Origin: Pseudomonadota bacterium
GTDB lineage: Bacteria; Pseudomonadota; Gammaproteobacteria; Steroidobacterales; Woeseiaceae
DNA length: 64,000 nucleotides
Assembly: GCA_027621915.1 (NCBI GenBank)
Contig: JAQCAD010000014.1
Coordinates: 1 to 64,000 of the forward strand
Direction of reading: 5' to 3'
In this document: piece after piece, positions 62,069 to 64,000 of the stretch
How positions within the stretch are numbered: position 1 is the first letter of the stretch
How the letters are laid out: every line of letters begins with the position of its first letter
The notes under the pieces: generated by a model
Seen by the model: the letters and a program-made list of their open reading frames with translations, nothing else
What the model was told of the DNA's origin: nothing
Database searches by the model: none
Program-made: the position numbers and the translations under genes

Positions 62069-62075
62069 GTCGGCG

Positions 62076-62696
62076 ATGACTGTCGATCACATCGTGTATG
62101 CGGTGTCGAACCTCGGCGCGGGTATGGATGAGATTCAGGCCTTGCTCGGCGTCCGTCCTGCCATCGGCGGCCGCCATCCCGGTTTCGGCACCCACAATGC
62201 GCTGCTGTCTCTGGGGTCAATGACTTACCTTGAAATCATTGCACGGGATCCTGCTTTGCCGGTACCGGATCGTGGACTGCCATTTGGGATGGGCACTGGG
62301 CAGCAATCAAGGATCGCGACGTGGGCGCTTCGAACCGAAACAATCCGGGACCTCGCCCAGACCGCCGCCGCGGCAGGCATTAACATCGGCGCAATCCAGG
62401 CCGGCAGCCGGGATCTCTCAGATGGGTCGGCGCTCACGTGGGAACTGACCGATCCAAATGCGATGCCCTTGGACGGCGCGGTTCCCTTCCTGATACGTTG
62501 GGGCAACTCTGTACACCCGGCCGGGACGGCACCACACGGTGGTGAACTGACGTCGATTCGAATCGAACACCCTGAACCGGATGAAGTTGGCATAGCCCTG
62601 CGCGCGCTCGGCGTGGACATCGAGATGAATAAAGCAGATTACTTCACACTGACAGCAACAATTAGAACCGACCGTGGAATCGTTGAACTGAAATAA
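62076..62696 (+). CDS. VOC/glyoxalase-like domain protein
   Basis: A 206-residue protein with a glyoxalase-like (vicinal oxygen chelate) fold: VDHIVYAVSNLGAGMDEIQALLG at the N terminus, GFGTHNALLSLGSMTYLEIIA and two more beta-alpha-beta units. The first metal histidine (VDHIVYAV) and the glutamate in YLEIIA are present. It probably binds a small organic ligand; the family includes many proteins of unknown substrate. It follows the small RHH-like protein by 7 bp. Confidence 0.82.
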   Translation: MTVDHIVYAVSNLGAGMDEIQALLGVRPAIGGRHPGFGTHNALLSLGSMTYLEIIARDPALPVPDRGLPFGMGTGQQSRIATWALRTETIRDLAQTAAAAGINIGAIQAGSRDLSDGSALTWELTDPNAMPLDGAVPFLIRWGNSVHPAGTAPHGGELTSIRIEHPEPDEVGIALRALGVDIEMNKADYFTLTATIRTDRGIVELK

Positions 62697-62777
62697 CTGG
62701 CGCAACAGCGGTTTGTGTTCACAATTCGTATCACTGGTGGAGTCGATGGACGTCCCCTGTGAAGGAGCGTTATAAGA

Positions 62778-63896
62778 ATGAACAGGCGATATTTTCTCGG
62801 CGGTGCGATTGGTGCCGGACTCACTTTGAGTGCATCCGCACAATCACTTGCGGCGACATCAAAGAAGAGCAAAGCAATGAAGCTCCTCGTTCTCGGTGGC
62901 ACTGGTTTCATCGGGCCGCCAATGGTGCAGTACGCGGTCAATCGTGGTCATGAGGTCACAATTTTTACGCGCGGCAATTCACGATCCGATGTTCCGGGCG
63001 TCGAGCACCTCGTTGGTGATCGGGCGAGCGATCTCGAATCCCTTAAAGGTCGCAGGTGGGACGCGGTGCTCGATAACAACGCACGCGACTACCGTTGGGT
63101 GCAACTCACAACCGAGCTACTCAAGGATAGTGTAGATCAGTATCTGTTCGTCTCATCGATCTCGGCCTACGCAGGTGAAGCGACGGGATACGAATACCTG
63201 GACAAGCCGTGGTCCAAACCGCCGATTACGACAAAGAGCCCATTGGCGCAGCCGCCGGAAGGATTCCGGATGGGCGAAGAACTCGAATACGGGCCCACCA
63301 AAGCCCTCGCAGAAAAGATCGTGCACGCCGCGTTTCCGGGTCGCGCCACAGTCGTGCGCCCGGGCTTCATTGTCGGTCCCGGCGATCCAACGGATCGTTT
63401 CACGTACTGGCCCGTTCGCATCGACAAGGGCGGCGAAATACTCGCGCCGGGCGATGGTACCGATCCGGTGCAATACATTGATGTCCGGGACTTGTGCGAA
63501 TGGATTGTCAGGCTTCTCGAAAACGGCACGCACGGCAATTTCAATGGCGTCGGCATCGGCTCTCCCCTGTCGATGGCGGAAATGTTGTATGGCATGCGCG
63601 CTGTCACGACGAGCAATGTTCATTTCAACTGGGTGCCCGTTCCGTTCCTCAGGGAACACAATGTTGAGTCCTATTCCGATATGCCGATCTGGATTCCGGG
63701 TGATCCTCTGTCTTCGGTCGACAACAGCCTTGCAATGGCGTCCGGCCTCACCTTTCGGTCACTGGCAGTAACGGCGAAGGACACGCTTGATTGGCATAAG
63801 ACCCGGCCAGCTGCCGAGCAAGCCGAACTTCGAATTGGCATCAAGGCGGATCGCGAGAAGGAAGTGCTGGCTGCGTGGAATAGCAGGCCCGGTTAG
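62778..63896 (+). CDS. Tat-targeted NAD-dependent epimerase/dehydratase-like protein
   Basis: A 372-residue extended short-chain dehydrogenase with an N-terminal twin-arginine signal (MNRRYFLGGAIGAG, cleavage near SAQSLAA). The Rossmann motif is LVLGGTGFIG (about 37-46) and the active-site pair is YGPTKALAEK; VVRPGFIVGPGDPTDR and YIDVRDLCEWIV also fit. The family normally works in the cytoplasm, where NAD is available; a Tat signal would export it folded with its cofactor already bound. Substrate unknown. AAGGAG lies 16 bp before the ATG. Confidence 0.87.
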   Translation: MNRRYFLGGAIGAGLTLSASAQSLAATSKKSKAMKLLVLGGTGFIGPPMVQYAVNRGHEVTIFTRGNSRSDVPGVEHLVGDRASDLESLKGRRWDAVLDNNARDYRWVQLTTELLKDSVDQYLFVSSISAYAGEATGYEYLDKPWSKPPITTKSPLAQPPEGFRMGEELEYGPTKALAEKIVHAAFPGRATVVRPGFIVGPGDPTDRFTYWPVRIDKGGEILAPGDGTDPVQYIDVRDLCEWIVRLLENGTHGNFNGVGIGSPLSMAEMLYGMRAVTTSNVHFNWVPVPFLREHNVESYSDMPIWIPGDPLSSVDNSLAMASGLTFRSLAVTAKDTLDWHKTRPAAEQAELRIGIKADREKEVLAAWNSRPG

Positions 63897-63971
63897 CGCC
63901 ATAGTCGGGAGCAGCGTAGTCGAAAGCAGAAACTTGACGATTGGCATACGGCAAATTCGAGGTGTGCAGAT

Positions 63972-64000
63972 ATGAACTCAGCAAAACTGAATGACTGGCT
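63972..64000 (+). CDS. Start of a further gene, cut by the window edge
   Basis: ATG 63972, with GAGGTG 8 bp upstream, opens a frame MNSAKLNDWL that reaches the window end. Only nine complete codons are visible, so the product cannot be named. Confidence 0.35.

Overview
The window reads as chromosomal housekeeping DNA of a free-living, aerobic, probably marine or sediment gammaproteobacterium. Evidence for this is a contiguous yebC-ruvCAB-ybgC-tolQRAB-pal-cpoB-tRNA-Lys block, a fused aspartokinase/homoserine dehydrogenase (thrA) in a thrABC operon, a RelA of the EFDD type, and PurB, RoxA, NudJ, MnmA and Icd in one neighbourhood, as around purB in E. coli. A Chromatiales/Woeseiaceae-like lineage is my guess. 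No prophage, integrase, insertion-sequence transposase, rRNA or CRISPR array is visible. Genes are tightly packed; the largest gene-free stretches are 3666-3959, 11489-11763 and 55669-55950, all under 300 bases.

Left part (1-24 kb): 5' part of icd, malate synthase, class II DAHP synthase, an ALDH7-type dehydrogenase, a stand-alone short asparaginase-domain protein, an NfeD-slipin pair, a PhoPQ-like two-component system with a PepSY protein and a glycine-zipper envelope protein, a chromosomal class D beta-lactamase, mazG, a NUDIX gene, fumC, purB, roxA, a small PLD-like protein, a second NUDIX gene, mnmA, acnA and a DUF2333 gene. Middle (24-46 kb): a YgjP-like metallopeptidase, an exported bactofilin-like repeat protein, an ABC-2 exporter with tatD, a cyclase-family enzyme, a NERD-domain protein, thrCBA, tRNA-Lys, the Tol-Pal envelope system, the RuvABC resolvasome, yebC and relA. 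Right part (46-64 kb): an encapsulin-type ferritin without a nearby encapsulin, sucA-sucB-lpdA, an alkane hydroxylase with an overlapping rubredoxin gene, a CPBP membrane protease facing a small double-glycine leader peptide that looks like a class II microcin precursor, an outer-membrane protein, an amine oxidase/MFS pair, arfB, a CadC-like TPR regulator, and a set of small or exported proteins including a Tat-targeted epimerase.

Functionally the window is rich in carbon metabolism: icd, acnA, fumC, sucAB-lpdA and malate synthase cover much of the TCA cycle and one glyoxylate-shunt step, while alkB-rubredoxin and the ALDH7 enzyme feed it. The accessory items most worth attention are the microcin-like peptide beside the CPBP protease, the orphan EncFtn ferritin, the class D beta-lactamase that shares its upstream region with PhoP-box-like repeats, and the Fur-like palindrome at 18150.
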